64,000 nt of DNA from assembly GCF_020520425.1 (NCBI RefSeq), contig NC_079487.1:127246385-127310384 (forward strand), given 5' to 3'. The stretch comes from Spinacia oleracea (taxonomy: Eukaryota > Streptophyta > Magnoliopsida > Caryophyllales > Amaranthaceae). The position numbers and the translations under genes are program-made. The notes under the pieces are model-generated. The model saw only the letters and a program-made list of their open reading frames with translations, was not told the DNA's origin and did not search any database. This document shows, in pieces, positions 32,306 through 45,300 of the stretch. Within the stretch, counting starts at the first letter, position 1, and each line of letters opens with the position of its first letter.

Positions 32306-34332
32306 ATAAGCCATCAGCTAAAGTGCCTTTCAAATACTTAAGAACATGCAGGGCAGCACGCAAATGAGGTGTTCTTGGTGAATGAACAAATTGACTGAGG
32401 TGTTGAACACAGTAAGACAGATCAGGTCTGGTGATGCTCAAATACAAAAGTCTTCCTACCAATCTTCTGTATACCTCAGGTTCAGCAATTAGATCACCAA
32501 CATCAGTGGACAACTTTAATCCACATGACAATGGAGTAGAAGCAGGATCACAGTCCTCCATGCCAGCATCAACCAAAATATCATTGATGTACTTCCTTTG
32601 AGAAAGGAAGATGCCATTGTCATTTCTGTGTACCTCTATCCCAAGAAAATAAGTTAGTTGGCCAAGATCTTTAATGGTGAAAGCTGGATCCAAAGCAGTT
32701 TTGACCTCATCAATTTGACATTTAGAAGTTCCAGTGAGGAGTATATCATCAACATAGACCAATAACACCAGAAATTCACCATCAAGATTCCTAGTGAACA
32801 AAGAGTAATCTTGTATTGACTGTTGAAAATTCAGTGTTTTAAGAAATTTGCTAAGCTCTTTATTCCATTGTCTTGATGCCTGTTTCAAACCATATAGGGA
32901 CCTTTTGAGTTTACAAACCTCTCCTGGTTTTGCCTTAGTGTAACCAGCAGGAGGAGTCATGTAAACTTCCTCATCAAGAAAACCATGCAGAAAAGCATTG
33001 TTGACATCAAGCTGATACAGTGTCCAATTTTTCATGGCTGCAAGGGCAATAACTATTCTCACAGTAGCAAGTTTAGCCACAGGAGAGAAAGTTTGGTTGA
33101 AATCTTTGCCTTCTATCTGTTGATAACCAATAGCAACAAGTCTTGCCTTATGCTTATCAATTGTGTAATCTGGATTGAGCTTTGTTCTAAAAATCCATTT
33201 AGAACCAATAGCTTTCTTGTTCTCAGGTAGCTCAGTTAAATCCCAAGTGTCATTACTTTCAAGAGCCTGAATTTCCTTTTCCATAGCTAGTACCCAATTT
33301 TCATTATTTTTGGCTTGGTTGTAATGCTTTGGATCAGAAGAAGAAACACACACAGAAAAGGCAAGGGACTCCCAAGTGTCATAGTCATTCAATGCTAGAG
33401 AAAGTAACCAGAGATCATCAGGTTCCATGGTAGAAGTAGAATCAATGTTGGGAAATGTATTGCTGACATTGAATGAAAGAGATTCACTGTCAGCACTATT
33501 TGGTGGAAGTGTTTTATCTCTGTGAGGTACATAGCCACCCACAAAGTCTTTAAAGGTGGATGGAGGTTTAATTGGTCTGGTAGATTTCCTTAAAACAGGT
33601 ATAGAATCTGTGTTTGGGTTTAGAATAGGAACATGTTCAGAAAGAGGGGAAATGGTAGAATCAGAGGTAGAAAGAGAATTGTGAGAAGAAAGAGATTCAA
33701 TAGGTGTGTTTGGGGAATTGTGTGGAGATAAAATGTCATTTTCAGTATTGACATTTTGAAAAGAATCAAGAGAAATAGAAGTATCAGACTCAGTAAACAA
33801 GTCATTGTTGTCTTGTGCTCTAGCAGTTCCAGAATCATCAGCAGATCCAAAATGAACCAATTGAGGAGTGGGAGATAACTTGGACTGAGAAGACAGTTTA
33901 TATGGGAATATATTTTCAAAGAAAATAACATCCCTTGAGACAAATGTGGTATGAGTGTCCAAATCATAGAGCTTAAAAGCTTTATACCCACCAGGATATC
34001 CAATGAAAAGACATCTTCTAGTTCTAGGATCAAATTTATCTCTGTGAATGTGACCATTGTGAGCAAAACAAAGAGAGCCAAACACCCTGAGCTTGTCATA
34101 AACTGGTGGAACTTGGAACATGATCTCAAAAGGAGTTTTCCAATTTAACACTTTGCAAGGAATCTTGTTAATCAAAGAAGTTGCTGTCAGAATACATTCT
34201 CCCCAGAATTTCTTAGGAAGATTGGCATGAAATCTCAAAGCCCTAGCTATTTCAAGAAGACTCCTATGTTTTCTCTCAACTCTGCCATTTTGCTGAGGTA
34301 TGTATGGCACACTTTTCTCATGTAGGATACCC

Positions 34333-37300
34333 CACTACTAGGAAAAGGGCTTTAGGCAACGGCTATAAACTGTTACTATAAGTCATGATACCGTTGCAAC
34401 AAGCCTATGGCAACGGTTTAAAAACCGTTACCAATAGGGGGCGTTGCCATAGGTTTATTGCAACGGATTATAAATCTTTGGCAACAATTTTTTAAAACCG
34501 TTGCTTTAAATATCTTTGGCAACATTTTCCTACAGTAACAGTTCTAAACTATAGCAACATTTATCTAATAATCAAAGGCAACAATTTTTACCTCTATAGT
34601 AACATTTTTCCTACAAACTTTGTCAACACTTTTTAACTTTGGCGACAGTTGTATAATACGGAGTATGAAAACCCATTTCACCTTAAAACATATCCAATAG
34701 TTAAATACGGTTTTAAGATTGAAGAGAACAAGCTTATATACGACACAAAATTGATCATTTGCACAAAAAAAGTTGTATTCGTATATTGAAATCTTGAAAA
34801 CATATTCTCAGTAGAACCAAATAACCAGTAAAGTTTAGAACAAAAAAAATAACCAATACATTCCCTTAGAGATTTATCTTCTATCAGGGAAAAAAAAGAA
34901 ACAATAATTGTAGGTCTCTTCTAATAAGAATAAATGAACTATTAAATATACATTAAATTACCACCAATTATGCCATTTGAATTCACGAGAACATCTCACT
35001 AAGAAACATTACACAAACTCTATCCATGTTTGAAAACTTGGGAGTAAGGAGAACATGTAGTTAGCCCTTCAGTGGCCTACAAAATGATTGCATCTGCAGC
35101 TTGTCATCATGTTCAAAATCAACCCAAATTTGAGATGCTCTTCATACAGGTAGTAGAGAAGTATGTCCATAACCGAGAGGTTGTAACTTAGATATATTTG
35201 TATAAATAGCTGCAACAACATGACACCAGTAGTGGCGAGGAAGGAGAAAGAAAAGTAAGCAGCTACAAAGGAACTCCAATCATTACATTCACCTCCATGT
35301 GAGTGCGCTTCTTCGTAATCCTGATATGTTATAGTCTACTTCATTTACATAGATTCCATAGGCTCAATGTATTGTTGAAGCTATCTGAATAGTTGGCATT
35401 CATTTTATTCAACATTCACAGAGAGTGACAGACTAACATTATGGTTCTCATGCGGTTATAAGTTCTCAAGATGGCATATATAGCTGCCTAGAGAGCAGGA
35501 GGATGAAGAGTTGTCTTTAGGGTCCTTTATAATCCAATTGACAGCCTGATCTGCCTCGGAAAAAGGGGATGGGAGAAGTTTGCAGTAACAGTTAGAACAA
35601 AGCAAAAGACAAAAATAAGCATAAACGATTACATACTAAGAAGTAAGAATACATCACATAAATAGTTACTTAAAATATGCTACATTTTAACAATTGAGCT
35701 AGAGATAAAGAGAAATAATCTTACTTCCTTGGATCTTGCAAGAAATTTCACAATTCTGAATTTTTCTCGGGTATGGAGAACCTGCAACATAGAAAAGAAA
35801 AGCATTAATATCTTGTTGTGATCATACTTAGTAAGATAGGAAAATAAGGAGCATATTTGTCTAAATAACAATTAGCAACACGGTACTAATTAAATACTTG
35901 AGGCAAGCTGGTAAAAGTGGTAACACCTTATCTCAAGGGTCTTACCACTTTTCAAATAGTCCTAGACATGATTGATATTTAATTATGTTTTGTTCTTCTT
36001 ATTCCTTAGTAATAAACCAATTATGTAGAAATTTAACTGTGTAAGGAATCAATATCATATGGGGAGTTGCCAATTGGACTATGTTACAGGATTTGGTACT
36101 TGTCTAGAAAGGTAGGCTCCATGAGAGGGTTCTTGCTGCACTTGTCATGCTACATATTCTAATCAACACCATAAGTTTCATGACCACAATGTATGAACTA
36201 CCAGAAGAAATTATGAATGCAGGGAACAACAGATATATATATTCAAAATAAAGAGAAATATTAGATCAATTAAACACATCTTAAGCAGGAACAATTATTC
36301 GTATACTCAATTAAAGGTTTTCCGTTAACCTTGCTTTTGTCAAACTTCATGTCCAAAATACCTTATAATTCTCAAACCAAGACTTTCAAAAATATGTCAG
36401 GGCCTCATTTATTATTCAAAAACTCACCTGAAGCCAAGGTGCTCACATATAGGTGTAATTTAATCAGGCATCAGTTAGAATCATAAAAGAAAATTTTAAT
36501 AATATGAAAATCCAACCTTATGCAACAGCAATACAACGACAATTCTGGAAGGTGAGTAACAAAGTATCAGTCTAACAAAAACAACTGATGTTCTTACGCA
36601 GACCTGAACCTGAATATACATCTCCCAACTGATTGTCCACATTAGAAATCTGCTTCCGGCTTCCTTATCCAATATATGAGTAATCATCTGCAGGAAAAAA
36701 TCTACTTTAGATTTTACATTAATCAACATATTGTGAAAATTTAAAACTGAAGTTGATCCATTATTCATCAAATTAGTTGCATTCCGACAGTCCAATCAAG
36801 AAAGCATATATCTCAAGCATACCAATTTCACATTATATCTCATACTAAACCTAATAGATTGATTACCAACAACAAGTTTGATTACCATTAAAGAGTAAAA
36901 ACAACCCTAGCATAGTTGAGAATATGTAAAAAATTATAGTTGCGCTCATAAACCAACCATCTATAGTAGCACATATGAAACGCCCAAATGCACAAATCAA
37001 CTTCCAATTTATCATGATAAGAAGAAATTTTGGTAGGTACTTAGTAAAATCAAGCATACCCTCAACAAATCATTAGGAAGAGGTGACAAAACCTTGAGGT
37101 TGGAAAGAGAAAAGGAGCAACCCAGCAAAAACATACCCCTGAAACCAAGGATAGATGGAATAAAGGCCATAACCAACACTCAAGGAATGAAGACATTATA
37201 AAAATACATTGATAATTATACTTTCCATGGGACAATGGTGTAGGAGTTTAGGAGTCTATTACATTTTTGACTTACAAAAACCTAGCAGGAAGACGATGAA

Positions 37301-38241
37301 AGTGCGCCCAAAGCTTGTCATCGAAGCCAGGAGGAGGAGATTATGGATTGTTCGATTCCTCCAACCTCTTATGCACCTCAGTCTTATGGCGCTTCTGCAT
37401 CAAATTTTGCGCACCATCATCGAAGCCCAAGACGTCGTCTCCGACATAATAGCTACTCTCCTGCGGTTGGATTCGCACGAGGTTCGCCCTGCCGCCCTGC
37501 TACTATTGCAACAATAATCGTTAGTTTCCATCACCATTCCTTCCTCCATCTCCCTCCTTCGATTTCACCTAAAAATTAGAGAGAAAAACTTAATTTTCTT
37601 AAAAGAAAACAAAATTTCTCTCTTCTTCTGCCGTTTGAACTGATGGGCATCAATTAAATTGCAGAAAAGTTAATTAATTGATAAAAATATATACTCAATG
37701 CAAAAGAAAGTATAAGAAATTGGAAGGAAGTAGCAATGCTCCATTTATCAATAGTCTGGAGATCGATATGCGAATTCTACTAAACACTAAATCAATTACC
37801 TATAACCATTAAAGAAATCTGATCGCCGACCATGGATCGATGTTATGCTCAACCCTAGTCATCTGATTTGCAAGCTAACTTCTTGTGAGAAGGAAACTGC
37901 TATGAAGAAAGCAAACGGAAGAGGGCGGTTTAAGGGTTTGTGAATGAAAAAGCGCCCAAACGAATAAAAGATTAGCAGGCATAGCATTTAGCCGCATAGT
38001 AGCCCAATTCCTTTTATTAATTTATTTTAATTTTTATCTAGGCATTAAAACTGTTGCAATAAAATAGCCCTTAACTCAATAATCAATAAGTGTTGGTATA
38101 GTTTTTCAATAGCAACAGTTTTTTAAAGTCAAAGCCAAAGAAAATGAATAAATTTATAACCGTTACAATAGCACTGCTATAGCAACGCATATAAAACTGT
38201 TGCCAAAAATGGCGTTGCTAAAACCCTTTTTTCTGGTAGTG
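34333..38241. mobile_element. CACTA-type element inside Copia integrase
   Basis: Starts CACTACTAGGAAAAGGGC and ends ACCCTTTTTTCTGGTAGTG, with target duplication CCC (34330-34332 and 38242-38244). 3909 bp. Subterminal repeats are built on GGCAACGG/AACCGTTGC. Exon-like minus-strand pieces lie inside: 36610-36687 (MITHILDKEAGSR, between CAG and GTTCAG) and about 35722-35784 (VLHTREKFRIVKFLARSKE, between GCAG and GTAAG). A plus-strand segment at about 37340-37580 reads PPTSYAPQSYGASASNFAH. None was identified. No transposase was recognised. Confidence 0.88.
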
Positions 38242-40585
38242 CCCTTAGCAGCAAACAAGGATCTACATGACTCATTGACTATTTCAGTCCCATTATCATA
38301 TCTGATTTTCTTAACCTTGGTGTTAAATTGAGTTTCAACCATGGATAAGAATTCAGATATGACTTTTTCAGTTTGCATTTTGTTATGCAACAGGAATGTC
38401 CATGTAGTTCTACTGTGATCATCAAGGATAGTAATAAAATAGGATGCCCCATCCAAACTTTTGACTTTATAAGGACCCCATAGATCCATGTGTATTAAGT
38501 CAAAACATGCAAGTGATCTGTTTTCACTCACACCAAAAGGAAACTTGTGTTGTTTTGAACTAAAACATACACCACAATTGTATTCAGTTATTCCTTTGCA
38601 AAAATCAGCATTAACATATTTCATCTTGGACAAAGAAGCATGTCCTAGCCTAGCATGCAGTAAATCAAGATCAACTCTATGCTGTTCCTTATTTACAGAG
38701 ATACTAGTACTAGTTTTATTTGGTAAAACCAACTGGTTCACATCAACTAGGTTTCCCACAGTATTACAACTTGTATGTTGGGTAGCCTCTCCTTGTTGTA
38801 TGCCAATACTTGACTGCTTATTTCCAGAATTTGCAACAAAATAGTAAAGTCCATTTGTCCTCTTTCCAGTGCCAATCAAGACAGATTTAGATGGGTCCTG
38901 GAAAGTATACCCAACAGTGGTGAATTCAACTTTAATGCCAGTGTGTTCTATCAATCTACCAACAGATAACAAGTTGTGTTTGAAACCTTTAACCAGCAGA
39001 ACATTGTGCAGAACCAGATCATCACTCAAAACAACATCACCCATGATTTCAACAGTTAACTGAGATCCATCAGGTAATCCAACCTTAATAGGATTTTTAA
39101 GTGTTCTTATGTTGGTTAACATATGTTCATTATAAGTCATGTGATCACATGCACCAGAATCCACAATCCACAAGCAATCATCAAGCATTTCATTCACAGA
39201 ACAGTTGAGGGAATGAGATATTATACCTGCATAGTTTGCATAGGAACAAGCCATTCCATTGTTGGTGTTGTTCTGTGGTTGCTTGCCTTTCATGGCCTTC
39301 ATGACCTCTTGACAAATAGCATTCAGCATTTCATTGTTGACTGTTGTATTTTCAGCTCCAGTATCATCCAGAGGACAGTCTGCAAAGTCAATGTTAGTAT
39401 GAACATTTGCAGCAATTCTGCCACCTTGTGAACTGTTTCCCTTGGAAGCTTTGATTGTATTGTACCAATCAGGATATCCAATGATCTTGAAACACTGGTC
39501 AACAGTATGACCCTTTCCTTTGCAATGTGTACACTGCCTGTTCATTTTATCTTTCTTCAGATCTTTCCAATCTTTCTTCCCTTGTGTTGATCCAACACTT
39601 CTGTAAGCCTGTGCAGCCATTGCACTACTATTCATAGCATTGCTTTCCACTGCAGCATGACACACTTCTTTCTGTTTTTCAATCTGTTGAGTAATAGAAA
39701 ATACTCTGTTTATGCTAGGTAATGGATCCATTGACAGAACATTAGTCACAGTGTTTTCAAATCCACCATTCAAACCAAGTAGGAATTTCATCATCTTGTC
39801 TTCTTCTTCAAATTCAGCTACCTTCTTCATGAAGTTACAACTGCATTGTAACAAAGCACCACAAGAACAGGTAGGAAATGCCCTCAAATTCTGCATTTCA
39901 TCCCAAAGTTTCTTCAGTTTTCCATAATAACTGACAATAGTCATGTTTTGCTGAGTCAAATTCTCAATCTCCTTTTTCAGCTGATAGATCAATGGTCCAT
40001 TGGATTGACCAAATCTTTCAGTCAATTCTCTCCATAATTCCACAGCAGTGTCAATGTATCCAAAATCATCAGCTAAATAATGATTCATTGAGCTTAAGAT
40101 CCAGCTGATTACCATAAAATCAGCACGCTTCCATTTTAAGTAATCCTTATGATTAATTGCAGGTTTAGCTATCTCACCATTGATGAAACCCTCCTTGTTC
40201 TTAGCAATTAAGGCTCGTTTAACATTTCTGCTCCATCGCACAAAATTTGTACCAGAAAATACCACAGCAACTAATGCAGAAGTCGGATTATCAGAATTTG
40301 CAATGAAATAAGGATCAAGATTATCACTATTACCTCCTTGATTCATGTTGTTGTTTTGAGTTTGTGATTGATTTTCTTCTGAATCATCAAACGCCATCAC
40401 AATCTTAGGTGAACAATCAATCTGATTCTATAACTTTGCGCAAGAAAATTTCGCAATCGCAGAAATTTTCGCAACAAATTTTCAGATAAGATGATCGAAA
40501 ACAGATCTTTAATCTGTTAATAATATGAGAAAACCTCAAGATCAAGCAACCTCAATCTCTTACCAGAGATTAAGCTCTGATACCA

Positions 40586-40800
40586 TATAGAAACTAAGCG
40601 CAAGCATGAAGATATTTTGGAGAGAATTATCAGTTTTCCATTAACTGAATCTCGTGAGAAAGAAGAAAAGAGAAAGCAGTAGTTTAAATACAACAATACT
40701 ACAAGCTTAGCCTAACAACTTGCTGACTAGGACTAACAAACTTGTAACAACTTTTGTGTAAGGAAAATAAATCAATAACCATAAATAATCAGCTCCTATA
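40586..40800 (-). repeat. 5' LTR of the Copia element
   Basis: 215 bp, next to the primer-binding site at 40574-40585, followed by the CTTTC duplication at 40801-40805. Confidence 0.92.
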
Positions 40801-40805
40801 CTTTC

Positions 40806-41522
40806 ACAGCGTGTTTGTAACGGGTAATTATCCTGTCGTAATTATTCATTCACGGCGGGTCGGCGGCCGTCGTTAATTAATACGGAGTAATACTTTTTCT
40901 TGTAAGTTTCTATCACAATTTCTGACGTGTCATGGGTGTATTTTTCAAACATATATTTTGGGAATTTGGCTAGAAATTCCACAAAAGACCTACATAATCA
41001 AAATGATAACAACTACGTCCATGTCATCGTCATCCAAATCGGACATTTTGTATCTTAATGAGTTAATTAGTATGTGACTATGTGCATGTAGTGAATGGGA
41101 ACAATTAAACGGGCCGTGGTATTTGTTTTAGAAAAATGAGGTTCATGGCTGTACACTTGTACGGAGTACTCCGCAATAATATACACCTTCCGTCTCGAAA
41201 TATGCGAAATGGTTACCAGCTCAGGGTTTAATGTATTGTAATTGATTTATCAGTTAATTAGATGAGAGTTGATAAGGAGAATTTTTTAATATAGATAGTG
41301 GGATATGTGTCAAACTTGTAAATGGTAAGGGGTGGGATGGGGGTAGTGGAATTTTTTAATGTTTTTAAGGGCGAAGTCAAGTGGGTGGGTACTTAGATAA
41401 ATGAGAAATTACTATAATATTAATAAACCTTTTCATTTTCAGAAACGTTGCAAGTAATCAGAAACGGTCTTATAAGGATTGTGTTTCGACTATTCCGCGA
41501 CGGGGGAGTAATAAATAAAATC
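40806..41522. other. Upstream region of the plus-strand Kunitz gene
   Basis: Continues the segment that begins before the Copia element (see 26690). It also holds a decayed Stowaway-like element (left end TTCCGTCTCGAAATATG near 41189, right end CGCGACGGGGGAGTA near 41497). Confidence 0.45.
41020..41044. promoter_or_regulatory. Conserved Kunitz upstream motif (copy 3, orphan)
   Basis: CATGTCATCG then TCATCCAAATCGGAC. Unlike the other copies it has no minus-strand Kunitz start just to its left, so it may be the upstream region of a lost or displaced copy. Confidence 0.4.
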
Positions 41523-41529
41523 TATAAAA
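41523..41529 (+). promoter_or_regulatory. TATA box of the plus-strand Kunitz gene
   Basis: TATAAAA 47 bp upstream of the ATG at 41576. The leader between them ends CAACAACAACAAAA. Confidence 0.7.
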
Positions 41530-41575
41530 ACCATCCTTAAGCTTCTCCCAATTAACTTTTCAAACAACAACAAAA

Positions 41576-42187
41576 ATGAATCCTATCTTCCCCTTTGCAA
41601 CTGCAATCACTCTTCTTGTGTTTCTTTCTCCTCTTCCTACACTCAACGCCGTTGTTCTCGACACCGACGGTGAGGATGTACGTAACAGCGGCGGATCCTA
41701 TTACATCATCCCAAAAGGAAGTAGTAACGGCCTCACTCTTACCCAGAGACCCGGGAGCCCATCATGCCCACTCTATATAACCCAGATAACCACCTCTCCG
41801 GGTACATCTGTAACCATCTCTGCTCTTGTGAGAACACTTTTCATTCCAGTTTCCGCTAGAGTTAACATCGTGTTCAACACTGACGTTGCCACGTGCGCGG
41901 ACCCGCTTGAGTGGCACGTGACCCCTGATTTGGCTACCGGGAAGTCTTATGTGACTGCTGGTGGTGGTTCGACGGTTTCCAGTTATAGATTCAGCATTGA
42001 GCAGGCTGGCAATGGTGAAAAGGACAATATTTATAAGATAAGGTACTGTCCGTCTGCTGAGGAAGATGAAACAAATTGTGGTGACGTGGGTTTTCTCGGG
42101 GAGAATGGATTATTGGGTATCAATAATGAGAATCCACTTTTCGTTCAGTTTAAGAAAGTTAATACTGGAATGTCTGAGATAGTGTAA
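41576..42187 (+). CDS. Kunitz inhibitor, four-cysteine subtype
   Basis: An intronless gene of 203 codons. The signal peptide MNPIFPFATAITLLVFLSPL is followed by VVLDTDGEDV...GSYYIIP, the Kunitz signature. Cysteines: SCPLYI, TCADPLEW, YCPSAEEDETNCGD, that is four, arranged as in classical soybean trypsin inhibitor with two disulfides. The longer loop after the first cysteine (QITTSPGTSVTISALVRTLFIP) contains an Arg that could act as P1, unlike in the miraculin-like copies; this is inference. It is the only copy on the plus strand and is divergent from its neighbours. The hydrophilic tail NTGMSEIV is unusual. Confidence 0.93.
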   Translation: MNPIFPFATAITLLVFLSPLPTLNAVVLDTDGEDVRNSGGSYYIIPKGSSNGLTLTQRPGSPSCPLYITQITTSPGTSVTISALVRTLFIPVSARVNIVFNTDVATCADPLEWHVTPDLATGKSYVTAGGGSTVSSYRFSIEQAGNGEKDNIYKIRYCPSAEEDETNCGDVGFLGENGLLGINNENPLFVQFKKVNTGMSEIV

Positions 42188-42333
42188 TAATCTTCTCATT
42201 TACTGCTGCTTTTTCTTGGAATTATGTCGTCAATAATAATGGATTAATGGGTATAAAGTATGAATGTATAATGCCTGTAAGTTTATTACAATAAGGAGAA
42301 CTCTCTGTCTCGTGTTAAACTTAACATTGTTCA

Positions 42334-45300
42334 TCATTGCAACTTAATTATTTGCATAGCTTCCCTCCATCCAGCGTCTTTCATTGCCTCATTAAAAGTC
42401 CTAGGCTCAAGGCCGCCAAGAACAGCTGCAAGAAATATACGATGTCGCAAAGAAAATTTTTCGCAATTCATAAAATGTGCTATAGGATAGGGAGTACCTG
42501 AAGAGCCAGTGGAGAATGGTTCATGGGTGGACGGACTCTTAGCTTGTACAGTGTGCGTGACAAAATTCTTGAGTAGTACGGAAGGGCGCCTGAGACGACA
42601 CCCCTTGCCCAAACCAATCGGACCATCATCGTCCACCTCTTGAGAAGAGGATTGGGCCTGCTGCGTATGCGGCCTAGGTGGAGTAGAGGGAACGGACTCC
42701 TGTGAAGCAGGAGAAGAGAGATCAGCCTGCTGGGCCAAATGAGGAGATGGGCCCAATGGAGACACCAAGGCAGTTCGCTGGTCCAGTGCTGGTGTTGTAG
42801 GTGTTTGTGTTGGACTGGGCTGCTCTAAGGGATCAGCACGATCCACAGCCAAACCGTGGCCAGGGGCCATAAGATGCTCCCCTACCGTGGACTCCACTGG
42901 TCCAGTATTATCACCAAAAGAGTTTTCCAAATCATCCAAAATTGTTCCAGCAGTATCACCAAATGTGTTTTCCAAATTATCCAAATTAACCACATTATCA
43001 TCACCAAGTGCCAAATCAACATCACCAATTGATGTAGCAAAAGGGAATTCGTTTTCATGAAATTTGACATCCCGAGACACAAAGATTTCAGAAGTTTCCA
43101 TATCATACATTTTCCACCCCTTCTTACCATTAGGATACCCAATAAATGCACATTTTCGACTTCGAGACGCAAATTTATGACCCTTAGACTTTAGATTATA
43201 CGCATAGCAAAGACAACCGAACACACGCAAATGATCCAAATCCGGTTCTTTGCCAAATAAAATCTCAAACGGAGTCTTATTTTGCAATAATCCTGACGGT
43301 GTACGATTAATCAAATAAACTGCACCCAGAATACATTCACCCCAAAGCGAAAGCGGAAGATTACCCTCAAACATAAGAGCACGACCAACATTTAAAATGT
43401 GTTGATGCTTTCGTTCAACCCGACCATTTTGCTGAGGGGTACCAACACAAGAAGTTTGAAAAATAATCCCATGTTCATCAAAATAACCCAACATACATTT
43501 GAATTCTGTGCCATTATCACTACGGACAAATTTGACAGTCGTTTCAAATTGACGTTCAATCATAGCAAAAAACGAACGAAAAACTTTATAAACTTCTGTT
43601 TTTGAATGTAAAAGATACACCCACACCGCTCTTGAAAAATCATCTACCAAGGTTAAGAAATAATGTGCACCACTAGTTGAAGAAATAGAATTGCGACCCC
43701 ATAAATCACAATGAATTAATTCAAAAATTCTACTTGCTTTGCTATCACTAACAGGAAAACTATCACGATGTTGCTTGGCTTGGGGACAAATTCCGCAAGC
43801 TTTATTTAATTTCTTCATCACATTACGAGAACAATTCTTAATTGCAGGTACTAACTTGAGAACTCTATCAGACGGATGCCCCAGTCGACGATGCCATAAC
43901 TCAAATGTAGATGATGCAGGAACAGTCACTGCACACACTGTTGGTATTTCCCGAAAATAATAGAGTCCATCCTTCCGTTCACCGGCTCCAATCAGGCTCC
44001 CCGAATGTTGGTCCTGTATAGCACAAAGTGAATCAGTGAATTTAACGAAGCATTTAGAATTATCAATCATTTGCGACACCGATATTAAATTGCAAGGCAA
44101 ATTAGGAACATATAAGACATTATAAAGAATTAATGAGTTCGATAGTGCAGCTTGGCCCTCCATGGTAGCTATGACAGTATTTCCGTCCGGCAGGCCAATA
44201 GGAGAGTCAATAATAGACTCCATATTTGTTAACCGAGAAGCATCACCAGTGACATGACGGGACGCTCCAGTGTCAATTATCCAAGGTAACAAAGAACACT
44301 TACCCGTCATCTTATCTAACTGTGAACCATTATTGTTAAGCATATTAAGAATCGCTCGAACTTGCTCCGGTGTATACTCCACGGTGCCTGCTGTAGCTTC
44401 ATCAGAAGCAGCCACAAAACTGCTCTCCCCTATACAGCCACTGCCAGAAATGGCATTCACACGCGCAGGCACCCCACGACCAGCAGTAACAGACGCAAAT
44501 CCTCCCTTCGAAGAACCTCCCTTAGCCCGTTTCTGCTTCATCTCTTCATACCATTCCGGATAGCCATGGAGTTTGAAACATGTGCTATTATCATGCCCCG
44601 TACGTTTGCAGTGAGTGTAGGTAAGCTGTGTTTTATCAGGCCGGTCAAATCGAGGCTTCACACGTTCAGTTTGCACGGCAAAAATGGATTGAGTTTGCAA
44701 CCCTTCCTTCGAGGCCTTTACATTAGCAATTTCACGGGAGCGTTCTTCTTGTATGAATGCGAGGTAAGCTTCATCAAGGGAAGGCAACGGGACGCGAGAC
44801 AAAAGATTTGTGCGCACCGTAGCATACATGTCATCATCAACACCGACCAGGAATTGGTGTAGGATCTCCTCATCCCGATCCTCGGCTAATTTTCCAGCCA
44901 TATCACACGAACAAGCACCACATTCACAGGTACGAAGAGGCTTGAATTGAACCAAATCATCATACAACCCCGTGAGCATGGCATAGTAATCCTCCATGGA
45001 CATTCCCTTACCTTGCTTACAAGCCGTAATTTGGCAACGTAATTGTTGCAGACGAGGACCGTTTGCGACACCGTACTTCTTAGCCAAGAAATCCCATAAT
45101 TTCTTTGCGTTGTCATGAAAGGGAATATGAGCAGCAATCTTTGGTTCCATGCTCCTCAACATCCAGGAAACTAGCATCGAATTAACAGTCACCCAATCGA
45201 GCAGTTTCTTTTTCTCAGTAGGTTGAGTAATCGTGCCATCCACGAACATAAATTTCCGGCGAGATTGAAGGGCCAATTGCATTGCCCTAGCCCACGCCAT

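Larger units (their letters stand above)
28657..40800 (-). mobile_element. Copia LTR element carrying two CACTA insertions
   Basis: A Ty1/Copia element on the minus strand. It is bounded by 215 bp LTRs (28657-28871 and 40586-40800) with 5 bp target duplication CTTTC (28652-28656 and 40801-40805). The primer site TGGTATCAGAGC (40574-40585) abuts the 5' LTR, and a polypurine tract (28872-28880) abuts the 3' LTR. Coding parts in order are gag with a zinc knuckle, protease and the start of integrase (about 38242-40400), the rest of integrase and reverse transcriptase (about 32309-34310), and RNase H (28872-29361). Two CACTA-type elements (34333-38241 and 29385-32305) split it. Without them it is about 5.3 kb. 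By eye the LTRs are identical, so insertion is very young. Apart from the insertions it looks nearly whole. Confidence 0.93.

Noticed and set aside
32135-32341. Short plus-strand frame across the CACTA/Copia border
   Set aside because: It spans an element end and has no domain.
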